35,968 bases of DNA from Tannerella sp. (GCA_031257565.1 JAIROL010000008.1:1-35968); one strand, 5' to 3'; shown: positions 7,306 to 16,979, counted from the first letter of the stretch. Notes: generated by a model from the letters alone, not told the origin. Made by a program: numbers and translations.

Positions 7306-10300
7306 ATGATGACAAATAAAAAAATCATTATTCCGCTATGTTTTGTTGCTGTGAGCTTCACGATAAGCGGACAACGCTCTTTCCGGTTTGATACGGCAGA
7401 CAGACTATTTTCGGAAGGAAAAGATTTCTTTGAGTTGAAGAATTATGCCGGATGTACTGATAAACTCGAAGCATATAAAAAAGTAGCGACCAATTATGAT
7501 CTGATACAGGAAGCGGATTATATGCTGGCTTATATCGCATTTGAGCAGGGAAAAGGGAATGCGGCGGAAATACTTGAAGCATATCTTAAGAAGTATCCGG
7601 ATTCCCGTCATGGCGATGAGGCATGTTTGTTAATCGGAACGTGTTATTTTGAACGTGGAGAATATATAAGTGCGGCAAGTTGGCTTGCAGACGCCCGCAT
7701 GGACGCTTTGAGCGATGGGCGGCAAGAGGCGCTCTATTACCGTTTAGCCTATTCTCAAATACAAAATGACGATTTTGAAGCCGCACGGAATAACTTTGTT
7801 CATGCCAGGACGTATGATGGCGATTTTTCACATGCCTCTATCTATTATATTGCATATATAGATTATGCTACCGGCAAGTATGACGAAGCGATGCATGAAT
7901 TTAACCGTCTGAGAAAAGATCCCGGATATGGCGAACAGGCGAATTATTATATCGCTCAGATCAATTATATTGAAGATAATCATGATGATGTTGTTAAGCT
8001 TACAGAGCGTCTGCTTCGTCTGTATCCCGAAAGCGGTAACAATACGGAGTTATATCGTATTGCCGGAAACTCATACTATCAACTTGGCAATCAGGATAAA
8101 GCCATATCCATGTTAAGGCGGTATATGGCTTCCGAAGAAAGTCCTGCGCGCGGCGAACTTTATCTTTTAGGCGTATGCGAATATAATCAAGGCCATTACG
8201 AGCAAGCTATTGACGCTCTTTCGCAGACGATAGCCGACGATGACGAAATAACGCAGAATGCCAGTTTGTATTTGGGACAGTGTTATTTACAGCTTAATGA
8301 TAAAAGTCGCGCACGGATGGAATTTGAGTATGCAGGCTCCTTGACATTCAATAAAAAAATACAGGAGACGGCGTTATATAACTATGCTCTTCTGATACAT
8401 GAAACATCGTTTACCGGATTTGGGGAATCGGTGAAAGTATTTGAACGATTTTTGAATGACTTTCCCGATTCGAAATATTCCGATCAGGTGAACGATTATC
8501 TCGTGGAAGTTTATCTTACATCCAAAAATTACGAAGCGGCGTTAGAATCGATAGAAAAGGTCCGCAGGCCGAGTCTGAAAATTCTGGAGGCAAAACAGAA
8601 TGTTTTGTTTCAGCTTGGTAACCAGTCGTTTATGAATACAGATATCGAGGCGGCTATCCATTTTTTTGATCAGGCTATAGCGTTAGGCAATTACGATGGC
8701 GACGCCTGTGCAAATGCATATTTCTGGAGAGGAGAATCGTATTATCGTCTTGGCGGATATACGAATGCTATTTCTGATTTTGAATCCTATCAGAATGTGG
8801 CTCGGCATAATACGTTCGACATGTATTCTCTTGTTTATTATAATCTTGGCTATTGTTATTTCAAACGTCAGGATTTTGAGCGCGCACTGGTTTCATTTCG
8901 TCGTTATGTAACGCTTGAGAAGAATCAGGAATTAAATTCGTTTGCAGATGCATTTAATCGTATTGGCGACTGTTTGTTTTATGCCCGTCAGTTTGCCGAA
9001 GCCGAGACCAATTATTCACGCGCGGTATCGTTACAACCTTCGCTGGCCGATTACGCCCTGTATCAGAAAGGGTTTGTACTTGGACTGCAGAAGGATTATA
9101 AAGGCAAGATAAACATGATGGATCGCGTTATAAAAGAATTTCCGTCATCGCAACATGTTGATGATGCACTTTTTGAGCGTGGAAGATCGTATGTCTTACT
9201 TGACAAATACAATGAAGCCGCTTCTTCATTTAAAATGCTGATGGATCAGTATCCGCAAAGCAGTCTGACTCCGAAAGCAGGCGTACAACTGGGGTTGCTT
9301 TATTATAACGATAATCAGTTGGAACGTTCTATAGAGGCGTATAAACGCGTGATCAACGAGTATCCGGGAAGCGAAGAAGCTAAAGTTGCCGTGCAGGACT
9401 TAAAGTCTGTGTATATTGATAAGAATGATATCAGCTCCTATGCTTCTTATGTAAATTCGCTTGGAGGTAGTATGCATATAGAGGTAAGCGAACAGGATTC
9501 GCTGACTTATCTTGCAGCGGAGAGGTTATTTACGCGAGGCGATTTTGAAGGCGCGAAGAATAGTATGACGAATTATCTGAGGTCATATCCGGCCGGGGCG
9601 TTTAGTTCCAATGCAAACTATTATCTTGCCAATATTGCATTTGACAGGAAAAATTATTCGGAAGCAAAGCGCTTGTTTACTCTTGTCTTGAATAGCGGCG
9701 ATACTAAATTCCGCGAAAAATCGCTGGCGCGTAAGTCGGAGATCGAATACATAGAGAAAGATTATCATGCGGCAATAAAAACGTTCCGGGAATTACAGGA
9801 TGTTGCAGAATTGCGTGAAAATCGCGAAGCGGCAAAACTTGGGATCATGCGCTGCGCTCAATATACGGGAAATGAACCGGAAGCTTTGAAAGCTGCGGAT
9901 GAACTGTTGAAAGAGGTCAACCTCTCGCCGGAAATTGAGGCGGAAGCGCGTTATTTGCGCGCCAAGTCGCATCTCAAATTGGGGGAGACGGCTAAAGCGA
10001 TCGATGATTTCTCTGCCCTGAGTAAGGATACCCGTACGGAATATGGCGCAGAAGCCAAATATCAGCTTGCCCAGCTATATTATGATAATAAAGATGTTGC
10101 ACGCGCGGAAAAAGAACTTCTTCATTTTATAGAAAACGGCGCTTCTCATCAATACTGGTTGGCACGAGGATTTATCCTGCTTGCGGATATTTATGTAGAT
10201 AAAAGAGACGAGTTTCAGGCGCGTCAGTATCTTACCTCGTTGAAAAGAAATTACGGCGGGAAAAGCGAGGAGATAGACCGTATGATAGAAAATAGACTGG

Positions 10301-10320
10301 AAAAATTAAAAAATAAATAA
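7306..10320 (+). CDS. Large exported tetratricopeptide-repeat protein
   Basis: A 1004-residue protein with an N-terminal signal peptide (MMTNKKIIIPLCFVAVSFTI, cleavage probably before Gln23) and then TPR-like helical pairs over nearly its full length. Recurrent signatures are the A-x-Y-x-L-G-x-x-Y and Y-P-x-S patterns, for example YPDSRHGDEA, FPDSKYSDQ, YPQSSLTPKA and YPGSEEAKVA, reminiscent of the BamD/YbgF type of TPR. There is no transmembrane or enzymatic domain, so it is probably a periplasmic scaffold. It is 3 nt upstream of an outer-membrane barrel gene, implying a shared envelope function. An adjacent second ATG at 7309 is possible. The promoter module at 7236-7284 leaves a leader of only about 15 nt. 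The exact partner or cargo is unknown. Confidence 0.88.
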   Translation: MMTNKKIIIPLCFVAVSFTISGQRSFRFDTADRLFSEGKDFFELKNYAGCTDKLEAYKKVATNYDLIQEADYMLAYIAFEQGKGNAAEILEAYLKKYPDSRHGDEACLLIGTCYFERGEYISAASWLADARMDALSDGRQEALYYRLAYSQIQNDDFEAARNNFVHARTYDGDFSHASIYYIAYIDYATGKYDEAMHEFNRLRKDPGYGEQANYYIAQINYIEDNHDDVVKLTERLLRLYPESGNNTELYRIAGNSYYQLGNQDKAISMLRRYMASEESPARGELYLLGVCEYNQGHYEQAIDALSQTIADDDEITQNASLYLGQCYLQLNDKSRARMEFEYAGSLTFNKKIQETALYNYALLIHETSFTGFGESVKVFERFLNDFPDSKYSDQVNDYLVEVYLTSKNYEAALESIEKVRRPSLKILEAKQNVLFQLGNQSFMNTDIEAAIHFFDQAIALGNYDGDACANAYFWRGESYYRLGGYTNAISDFESYQNVARHNTFDMYSLVYYNLGYCYFKRQDFERALVSFRRYVTLEKNQELNSFADAFNRIGDCLFYARQFAEAETNYSRAVSLQPSLADYALYQKGFVLGLQKDYKGKINMMDRVIKEFPSSQHVDDALFERGRSYVLLDKYNEAASSFKMLMDQYPQSSLTPKAGVQLGLLYYNDNQLERSIEAYKRVINEYPGSEEAKVAVQDLKSVYIDKNDISSYASYVNSLGGSMHIEVSEQDSLTYLAAERLFTRGDFEGAKNSMTNYLRSYPAGAFSSNANYYLANIAFDRKNYSEAKRLFTLVLNSGDTKFREKSLARKSEIEYIEKDYHAAIKTFRELQDVAELRENREAAKLGIMRCAQYTGNEPEALKAADELLKEVNLSPEIEAEARYLRAKSHLKLGETAKAIDDFSALSKDTRTEYGAEAKYQLAQLYYDNKDVARAEKELLHFIENGASHQYWLARGFILLADIYVDKRDEFQARQYLTSLKRNYGGKSEEIDRMIENRLEKLKNK

Positions 10321-10323
10321 GCC

Positions 10324-12156
10324 ATGGTAATGCGTAAGATACAAGCGCTGATGATGTCGGTTCTTCTATCGGGAATCAGTTTGTCCGGTTTGGCTCAGGA
10401 ATCTGATGAAAAGAAGGAAGATACGGAAAGAGAAAAAAAAGAGCGACAGCAAAATCTCAATCGTGAAATGACGTTGGAGCGCGAATATGATCCGATCGTG
10501 CAGGATGCAACTAAAGTTAATACGCTGCCTGTTGTTCGTGAAATGAAGATTTCAAAACGTCCGATCACCTATTCGGACTATGCTGTGCCGATATTGCCGG
10601 AGAAGGAAATGTATGTGCTTCCGCCGGAGAAGTTAATGACAGAGGTTGAGCATCATAAGCGTAATGGTTACCTTCATTTCGGCGGCGGTATGCTGATGAA
10701 TATGACGGGCGATTTCGGTTATCATTTGCTCAATACCGATAGGGATCTTTTAAGCGTATACTTTTCACACCGTTCGGCAAACGGAACGGTTGAGTTTGAA
10801 GATGAAACCATAAATAAGCGGAAAGCAAAGTTTAATGATAATCTCGGCGGACTTGATTTTACGCATCGTTTCGATAAAGCGACGCTTAAATTAGGCGGCA
10901 GGTTCGGATACTCGGCGTTTAATTATTATGGTATGCCGACCAACATCGGTTTGCCTGATTCTGATCTGAGTAATGATTCCATCACAAATCAGGGAGATCG
11001 CCTAATCAATGTTTATGGCGGCGTTATGTCTGATACGACTACTTCAACAGGGTATCATATCGGAATCGATTATACTAATTTTGATCAGAAATATTCGTTG
11101 AGTAAAGAACTTGATGGAATGACGGAGAATCATATAGGTATAAATTTCGGAATAAGTTCTCCTGTTAATAACGGTCAGCGCTTTGGTATTGATGTGAATG
11201 CAAATATACTGAGCTATACCGCGCCGTCTTCGGCGAGTCGCATCGTTGTGGATAGCTCGGCTTTTGATACGCATTTTAACGTGACGCTCAATCCCTATTA
11301 CCGTATGGAAAGCGATACATGGAAATTGTTACTGGGGCTGAATCTGGCGCTTGTTTCGCAAAACAGCGAAACAGATGTATTTGTATCGCCTGATATCACA
11401 TTTGATGCTCCAATTGCAAATTGGAGCGTTTTTTACGCAAAACTGGGAGGAGGGATAGAGTCCAATTCAATGGCGGAATTATCGCGTACAAACCGTTATA
11501 TCAATCCCGTATTTACGGCTGACGCGTCGAAAACATGGGCCGATTTGAAACTGGGAGTACGTAGTAGCGCGACAGCAGGCCTCTGGTTTGATCTGTTTGC
11601 CGGATACAAGTATACGGAATCGGACGTTCTTTTTAACCCGTCTTCTTATGATTGGGCGGATAACGGATTTAATAATGTGAGCATGGCTTTCCAGCCAACA
11701 ACGCAACGTATTCAGGTTGGCGCTACGTTGAAATACGATTATAAGCAGATCGTTGATTTTTATCTGAAAGGAGTTTATAATTATTATAATCTGAAATTTT
11801 CGGATACATGGAAGAACTCTTATGCCGTCAAGGATTTGAATGAGGATAGCGACCTGGAAGCCTATGGAAAACCTTCTTTTGTAGCAAATGCCGGTATAAA
11901 TGTTCGTCCGGTCAAACCGTTGACGGTAAGCCTTGATTATTGTATGACGTCAGGTATGTATGCGAATCTCGGTCTTGAGGGAAATGTAAAAATGAAAACA
12001 ATAAATGATCTGCGTTTGCGCGCATCATGGAAATTTAATGATATATTCGGCGCTTATGCACAATTCAATAATCTGTTATTTCAAAAGAGGGAATTATATT
12101 ACGGTTACCCGTTACAGCCGTTTTCGGTAATGGCCGGATTCAGCGTTAATTTCTGA
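10324..12156 (+). CDS. Outer-membrane beta-barrel protein paired with the TPR protein
   Basis: A 610-residue protein with a signal peptide ending around LSGLAQ, then a charged Glu/Lys segment and a conserved-looking periplasmic stretch (REMTLEREYDPIVQDA, about residues 47-62). The rest is alternating amphipathic strands ending in FSVNF, a C-terminal phenylalanine as expected for substrates of the BAM complex. There is no TonB box or plug domain that I can see, so it is not a standard SusC-like receptor. The start is the ATG at 10324; an in-frame ATG at 10333 is equally good. It follows the TPR gene after 3 nt, so both are likely made from one message and act together at the outer membrane. 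Confidence 0.82.
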   Translation: MVMRKIQALMMSVLLSGISLSGLAQESDEKKEDTEREKKERQQNLNREMTLEREYDPIVQDATKVNTLPVVREMKISKRPITYSDYAVPILPEKEMYVLPPEKLMTEVEHHKRNGYLHFGGGMLMNMTGDFGYHLLNTDRDLLSVYFSHRSANGTVEFEDETINKRKAKFNDNLGGLDFTHRFDKATLKLGGRFGYSAFNYYGMPTNIGLPDSDLSNDSITNQGDRLINVYGGVMSDTTTSTGYHIGIDYTNFDQKYSLSKELDGMTENHIGINFGISSPVNNGQRFGIDVNANILSYTAPSSASRIVVDSSAFDTHFNVTLNPYYRMESDTWKLLLGLNLALVSQNSETDVFVSPDITFDAPIANWSVFYAKLGGGIESNSMAELSRTNRYINPVFTADASKTWADLKLGVRSSATAGLWFDLFAGYKYTESDVLFNPSSYDWADNGFNNVSMAFQPTTQRIQVGATLKYDYKQIVDFYLKGVYNYYNLKFSDTWKNSYAVKDLNEDSDLEAYGKPSFVANAGINVRPVKPLTVSLDYCMTSGMYANLGLEGNVKMKTINDLRLRASWKFNDIFGAYAQFNNLLFQKRELYYGYPLQPFSVMAGFSVNF

Positions 12157-12205
12157 TTTCTCGAAAGAGCGTCTTTGGGTATGATTATTGTTTCTTTCGT
12201 GTTAT

Positions 12206-12229
12206 AAAATAAACAATGTGCGCATGAAA
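12206..12229 (+). repeat. 24-bp duplicated translation-start region, copy A
   Basis: An exact 24-base match to 12299-12322, which contains the dsbD start. Each copy ends in an ATG followed by AAA. Copy A starts a 22-codon open frame. Confidence 0.8.
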
Positions 12230-12292
12230 CGAACATTAAAACGGCTTGCGCCAAAGAGTTATGAACATGCTGTGAGTTCTATGTTACCTTAG
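12224..12292 (+). CDS. Possible 22-residue leader peptide upstream of dsbD
   Basis: An ATG in copy A of the duplicated 24-bp start region opens a 22-codon frame, MKRTLKRLAPKSYEHAVSSM then LP and TAG. The stop is 25 nt before the dsbD ATG. The peptide is basic and has no recognisable family. Because the initiation region is identical to that of dsbD, translation is plausible, either as a regulatory upstream ORF or as a relic of a local duplication. Evidence is limited to position and the shared start context. Confidence 0.3.
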   Translation: MKRTLKRLAPKSYEHAVSSMLP

Positions 12293-12298
12293 TGTTAA

Positions 12299-12322
12299 AA
12301 AATAAACAATGTGCGCATGAAA
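12299..12322 (+). repeat. 24-bp duplicated translation-start region, copy B (dsbD start)
   Basis: Exact copy of 12206-12229; its ATG at 12317 is the dsbD start codon. Confidence 0.8.
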
Positions 12323-14422
12323 AAAAAATTGTTTCTGCTTTACCTGCTTTTGTATAGTATGGGTAGTCATGCTCAGATTTTTGATCCGGTAAAGTGGGTG
12401 TTTGAGTTTAAAGATATTCCTTCGGCGGAGAAGGAGATCGTTTTAAAAGCGAATATTGAAAAAGGGTGGCATCTGTATGATATGGACCTGCCCGAGGGAG
12501 GGCCGGTATCGACGTCCGTTTCATTTGAAGTGTTGCAGGGCGCTGAACTTGTTGGTAAACCTGTCGCATCCGCTAAGCCGGTAGAAGCCTTCGATAAGGA
12601 TTTCAATATGAATATCCGCTGGTATGCGAATGCCGTATCTTTCACCCAAAAAATAAAAGTAACCGACTTTAAAAAGTTCAAGGCGTCCGGTGAAGTCGAG
12701 TATATGGCGTGTAATGACGAAACATGTCTTCCGCGGGAACGAGCGACTTTTTCTTTTGGCGGCAAGGATATAAAAAATATTCCGGAGGAGGAAAACGGTA
12801 GTACTGCGTCTACAGATTCTTTGGAAAGCGAGGATATTGCAGACAGCATAGCAGTAGATACGGCGGATATTAAGGCGGAAAATAGCGCCGGTTTGACAGA
12901 ACGACTCTTGTACGGCCATGAAAGTAAGATTATATCCAATGATCTTACCGGATCGAATAGTACAAAAAAAGAAAATGTTTCTTTGTGGACTCCCGTTATA
13001 GACCAACTGAAAGCGATGGGGGATGAAACGACGTCGGCAACGGATCGTTCCTGTTTGTATATTTTTATCGCCGGATTTCTGGGAGGCCTGCTTGCGCTAC
13101 TTACTCCCTGCGTATGGCCTATGATTCCTATGACTGTAAGTTTTTTTCTGAAACGAACCAAGAGCAGGAAGAAAGCCATCAGCGACGCGTCGCTTTACGG
13201 TCTTTCCATTATTGTTATTTATCTTACAATGGGGCTGCTTATTACAGGTATTTTCGGCGCGAGCGCGCTTAATAATTTATCGACAAACGCCATTTTTAAT
13301 ATTGTATTTTTCCTCTTGCTTGTTCTTTTTGCCATGTCGTTTTTCGGGGCATTCGAGCTTGTTCTGCCGGCGTCATGGACGACAAAAATAGATAGTAAGG
13401 CTGATACTACTTCAGGATTACTGAGCATATTCTTTATGGCTTTTACTCTTGTACTGGTATCATTTTCCTGTACGGGTCCGATTATTGGAACATTGCTTGT
13501 GGAGGCTGCTTCTCAGGGGAGTTCGATCGCTCCGGCAGTAGGGATGTTTGGTTTTGCTCTTTCTCTTGCAATACCTTTTGCTTTATTCGCCATATTCCCG
13601 AACATGCTTCAGAATATGCCCAAATCCGGAGGATGGCTGAACTCGGTGAAAGTTGTTCTTGGATTTCTGGAGCTGGCTCTTGCATTTAAATTTTTGTCGG
13701 TGGCGGATCTGGCTTACGGATGGCGCCTGCTCGACCGTGAAGTTTTTGTGGCGCTTTGGATTGTCATATTTATTTTGCTGGGATTTTATCTTCTTGGAAA
13801 AATCCGCTTCAAGCATGATTCGGAATTGAAATATGTATCAGTGTCCCGTTTGTTTATGTCTATCCTGTCATTTGCTTTTGCCATCTATATGTTACCGGGT
13901 CTGTGGGGCGCGCCGCTGAAAGCGATCAGCGCGTTTACGCCGCCATTATATACGCAGGATTTCAATATGTATAATGAAGAAGTTCATGCGCAGTTTGATG
14001 ATTATGAGAAGGGGATGGAGAAAGCGGCGAAAGTCGGCAAGCCTGTATTGATAGATTTTTCCGGTTATGGTTGCGTGAATTGTCGTAAGATGGAAGCGGC
14101 CGTATGGACCGACGCCCGTGTAAAACAAATGATTGATGACGATTTTATTCTGATTACATTGATGGTTGATGATAAAACCAAATTGCCTCAAAGTATAGAG
14201 ATTGAAGAAAATGGGAAAAAACGGACGCTGAGGACGATAGGAGATAAGTGGAGCTACCTGCAGAGGAGTAAGTTTGGCGCAAACGCACAGCCTTTTTACG
14301 TTATTCTTGATCATGAAGGATCGCTGTTGTCTCCATCGTATGCGTATGATGAAAATGTTTCAAAATACCTTCGATTTCTGGAGAATGGTAAAACAAAATA
14401 TCGTTTAAAATCAAACAAATGA
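12317..14422 (+). CDS. dsbD: Thiol:disulfide interchange protein DsbD
   Basis: A 701-residue inner-membrane electron conduit that carries cytosolic thioredoxin reducing power to the periplasm. After a signal peptide (to about residue 20) comes the periplasmic alpha domain with a Cys pair, ACNDETC (C132, C137). An acidic linker follows, then an eight-helix core with LTPCVWPMIP (C265) and SFSCTGP (C385), and a C-terminal thioredoxin-like gamma domain with GCVNC (C586, C589). All three redox pairs are present, so it should be functional. I use the ATG at 12317, which has a clear signal peptide, over the in-frame GTG at 12311. It overlaps mazG by 4 nt (ATGA). In this class the targets usually include cytochrome c maturation and TlpA-like thioredoxins; one such lipoprotein is encoded at 27869. 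Confidence 0.93.
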   Translation: MKKKLFLLYLLLYSMGSHAQIFDPVKWVFEFKDIPSAEKEIVLKANIEKGWHLYDMDLPEGGPVSTSVSFEVLQGAELVGKPVASAKPVEAFDKDFNMNIRWYANAVSFTQKIKVTDFKKFKASGEVEYMACNDETCLPRERATFSFGGKDIKNIPEEENGSTASTDSLESEDIADSIAVDTADIKAENSAGLTERLLYGHESKIISNDLTGSNSTKKENVSLWTPVIDQLKAMGDETTSATDRSCLYIFIAGFLGGLLALLTPCVWPMIPMTVSFFLKRTKSRKKAISDASLYGLSIIVIYLTMGLLITGIFGASALNNLSTNAIFNIVFFLLLVLFAMSFFGAFELVLPASWTTKIDSKADTTSGLLSIFFMAFTLVLVSFSCTGPIIGTLLVEAASQGSSIAPAVGMFGFALSLAIPFALFAIFPNMLQNMPKSGGWLNSVKVVLGFLELALAFKFLSVADLAYGWRLLDREVFVALWIVIFILLGFYLLGKIRFKHDSELKYVSVSRLFMSILSFAFAIYMLPGLWGAPLKAISAFTPPLYTQDFNMYNEEVHAQFDDYEKGMEKAAKVGKPVLIDFSGYGCVNCRKMEAAVWTDARVKQMIDDDFILITLMVDDKTKLPQSIEIEENGKKRTLRTIGDKWSYLQRSKFGANAQPFYVILDHEGSLLSPSYAYDENVSKYLRFLENGKTKYRLKSNK

Positions 14423-15204
14423 GTAGAAAAGATGAGCGTATAGAGGCATTCGGACGATTGCTCGATATATTGGATGAGCTTCGTGAAAAATGTCCATGGG
14501 ACAGAAAGCAGACAAATGAAAGCCTTCGTGCAAACACGATAGAGGAAACTTACGAGCTTTGTGATGCGATTATGCGTGATGATCAGACAGATATTAAAAA
14601 AGAGCTTGGAGATTTGTTGCTTCATGTTGTTTTTTATGCAAAGATCGGTTCGGAAAAAGGAACATTTGATATAAAAGATGTTTGCAATGCCCTTTGTGAT
14701 AAGTTAATATATCGTCATCCGCATGTCTTTGGCGATACCCATGCCGATACCCCTAAAAAAGTAGAGCAAAACTGGGAACAGTTGAAGCTGAAAGAAAAGG
14801 GCGGCAATAAAACTGTTCTGGAAGGCGTACCGGCCGCTCTGCCATCCGTTATAAAGGCGCAACGTATTCAGGAAAAAGCTCGCAATGTAGGTTTTGACTG
14901 GGAAAAACGCGAACAGGTCTGGGATAAAGTAGAAGAAGAACTGGCCGAACTCCGGCATGAAGTGAATGAGATGGATGATGATAAAAAAGAGGCTGAGTTC
15001 GGAGATTTTCTTTTCAGCATGATTAATGCCGCACGCCTTTATAAGATAAACCCGGATAATGCCCTTGAACGTACAAATCAGAAGTTTATACGCCGTTTCA
15101 ATTACCTTGAGTCGCAGACGCGGGAAAAAGGCCTGTCTTTAAAAGAAATGTCCCTTTCCGAAATGGACGTCATCTGGGATGAGGCAAAACGGAAGGGACT
15201 ATAA
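14419..15204 (+). CDS. mazG: Nucleoside triphosphate pyrophosphohydrolase MazG
   Basis: A 261-residue cytosolic enzyme that hydrolyses non-canonical or excess NTPs to NMP and PPi. Two MazG folds are visible. The first has CPWDRKQT and the metal-binding EETYELCDAI...KKELGDLL pattern (EExxE plus ExxD, about residues 35-65). The second has VEEELAELRHEV and EFGDFLFSM (about 170-200). Length matches the E. coli enzyme. The start codon overlaps the dsbD stop (ATGA), so translation is coupled although the functions differ. The gene ends convergently with dnaA. Confidence 0.93.
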   Translation: MSRKDERIEAFGRLLDILDELREKCPWDRKQTNESLRANTIEETYELCDAIMRDDQTDIKKELGDLLLHVVFYAKIGSEKGTFDIKDVCNALCDKLIYRHPHVFGDTHADTPKKVEQNWEQLKLKEKGGNKTVLEGVPAALPSVIKAQRIQEKARNVGFDWEKREQVWDKVEEELAELRHEVNEMDDDKKEAEFGDFLFSMINAARLYKINPDNALERTNQKFIRRFNYLESQTREKGLSLKEMSLSEMDVIWDEAKRKGL

Positions 15205-15210
15205 ATATAA

Positions 15211-15236
15211 AAAAACGATGAAATGGCGTCGTCTTT
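15211..15236. terminator. Possible bidirectional terminator between mazG and dnaA
   Basis: AAAAACGATG (15211-15220) can pair with CGTCGTCTTT (15227-15236) around a 6-nt loop, with one G-U pair and A/T runs on both sides, lying between convergent stops. The stem is weak. Confidence 0.4.
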
Positions 15237-15253
15237 AAAAGGGCGTTTGTCTG

Positions 15254-16663
15254 TTATTGCTTCAGACAGAGTTCTATCGCATCCATTGTTGAACGGAAAG
15301 TTTTGTTTATTTCAATCTGATCTCTTACGGTTTTATATGCATAAAGAACGGTAGCATGATCCTTACCTCCGACCACTTTACCAATGTGGGCAAGTGACGA
15401 TTCTGTATATTTTTTCGCAAAGAACATTGTGATCTGGCGTGCCTGTACAATTTCGCGTTTGCGCGATAGCGTCTGGATCAGCGCCTCGTCAAGATTAAAA
15501 TAACGACATACTATTGCCTGAATCTTTTTTATTGTCAATTGCTTTTTCTCCAGACGTACAGTCTGGCTGATTACCTGTTTAGCCAGCGTGATGTCAATTT
15601 CTTTGTTTGTGATTACGGAATTAGCCATCAATGAAACAAGTATACCTTCGAGGTCGCGAACATTTTCCGTGACATTTTCCGCGATAAACTCAAATACGTC
15701 GTGAGGAATTTCCAGACCTTCATGATTGATCTTGTTGCGTAATATTTTCCTTCTCAATTCCGGATCCGGACGTTCTATCTGAGCCGTCATACCCCACTTC
15801 AAACGAGAAATCAGCCTTTCTTCCATACCTTGGAGATCGACAGGCGCGCGGTCGCATGTAAGAACGAGCTGTTTTCCTAATTGATGAAGATTGTTGAATA
15901 TCTGGAAAAATATTTCCTGCGTTTTTGTCAATCCTATCAATTCGTGTATATCGTCCAATATTAATACATCTATACTCTGATAGAAACTCAAAAAGTCGTT
16001 CGTTAAATTCTTACGTACAGCATCCGTATATTGCAGACGGAATAAATTGGACGATACATATAATACCCGTTTATCAGGGAACAGTTCGCGAATTTTCACC
16101 CCGATAGCATGGCATATATGTGTTTTACCAACTCCCGACGGTCCATAGATAAACAACGGGTTAAACGCCGTTTTTCCCGGATCTGATGCAATCTTTTCAG
16201 AAACGGCGCGTATAAGTTTATTACTTTCGCCTTCGAAAAAATTATCGAAGTTATACCTTGGATTTAATTGAGAATCCCAATCCTGCGATGCGACTTTAAA
16301 AGGACCCGGAGTCTTTGTCGCATCAATTTTATTGGGCGTGTGCGAAGGCATACTCCTGGATTCATCTCCGTGATAAGTGATGCTGTTACCATTGGTTTTC
16401 TTTGTTTGTCCGTTAACAACTACGCGGTATTTGAGGGTGGTACCTTCGCCGAATACGCGATTCAGCGTCATCTTAAGTACATTCACATATTTTTCTTCCA
16501 GATATTCGTAAAAGAATTGACTTGGAACCTGAATAGTGAATTTCCGGTCTTCGTAAGATAAAGGTATAATAGGCTTGAACCAGGCTTCAAAAGCAGCCTG
16601 GGGGACAATATCCTTTATGACTGTCAAGCAGTCTTCCCACATTGGTTTGGAATCTTTTTGCAT
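15254..16663 (-). CDS. dnaA: Chromosomal replication initiator DnaA
   Basis: A 469-residue initiator that opens the origin. Domain I is at residues 1-85 (begins MQKDSKPMWEDCL). Domain II is a short polar linker (about 86-135). The AAA+ domain III has Walker A GPSGVGKT (174-181) and Walker B LILDD (234-238). The C-terminal domain IV has the DnaA-box-binding signature GGKDHATVLYAYK near residue 440. Length is typical of the phylum. It is monocistronic, transcribed leftward from a promoter near 16720-16750 that overlaps a 14-bp palindrome. I found no cluster of TTATNCACA boxes nearby, so there is no evidence for an adjacent oriC. Confidence 0.97.
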   Translation of the reverse strand: MQKDSKPMWEDCLTVIKDIVPQAAFEAWFKPIIPLSYEDRKFTIQVPSQFFYEYLEEKYVNVLKMTLNRVFGEGTTLKYRVVVNGQTKKTNGNSITYHGDESRSMPSHTPNKIDATKTPGPFKVASQDWDSQLNPRYNFDNFFEGESNKLIRAVSEKIASDPGKTAFNPLFIYGPSGVGKTHICHAIGVKIRELFPDKRVLYVSSNLFRLQYTDAVRKNLTNDFLSFYQSIDVLILDDIHELIGLTKTQEIFFQIFNNLHQLGKQLVLTCDRAPVDLQGMEERLISRLKWGMTAQIERPDPELRRKILRNKINHEGLEIPHDVFEFIAENVTENVRDLEGILVSLMANSVITNKEIDITLAKQVISQTVRLEKKQLTIKKIQAIVCRYFNLDEALIQTLSRKREIVQARQITMFFAKKYTESSLAHIGKVVGGKDHATVLYAYKTVRDQIEINKTFRSTMDAIELCLKQ

Positions 16664-16719
16664 ACTCTTTTCTATGTAGTAAAATTAAAATTAGCCCTTC
16701 ATATTATTTTATGGCAGTG

Positions 16720-16759
16720 CAAAGGTTATAAAATTATTCATGAAAAAAAACCGGTTTTT
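16720..16759 (-). promoter_or_regulatory. Probable dnaA promoter with overlapping palindrome
   Basis: On the minus strand, TATAACCTTTG (16720-16730) resembles the -7 box with one extra base. A perfect 14-bp palindrome AAAAACCGGTTTTT (16746-16759) lies where the -33 element should be. No TTG is seen, so the promoter may depend on a factor binding the palindrome, or the true start is elsewhere. Confidence 0.42.
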
Positions 16760-16979
16760 AATTTGGATATTTCATAATTTCAATATCCCATTTTCTTTCA
16801 GTTTGTTATGCGTAATATATTGATTCTTAATGTTATTTTTTTATTGTCGGGAGCGTTATCTGTTACAAATGGGAGATTTGGGAATATTGTTTTTATTTAC
16901 AAACTATTGTTAAGAAGTGAAATTTTATTCGAAAAATATACCATAATCAAATGCTTACGTTTTTTCAGGAGAGCAGGTT

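Noticed and set aside
12373-13179. 268-codon leftward open frame
   Set aside because: Antisense to the DsbD periplasmic domain and Ser-rich; a shadow frame.
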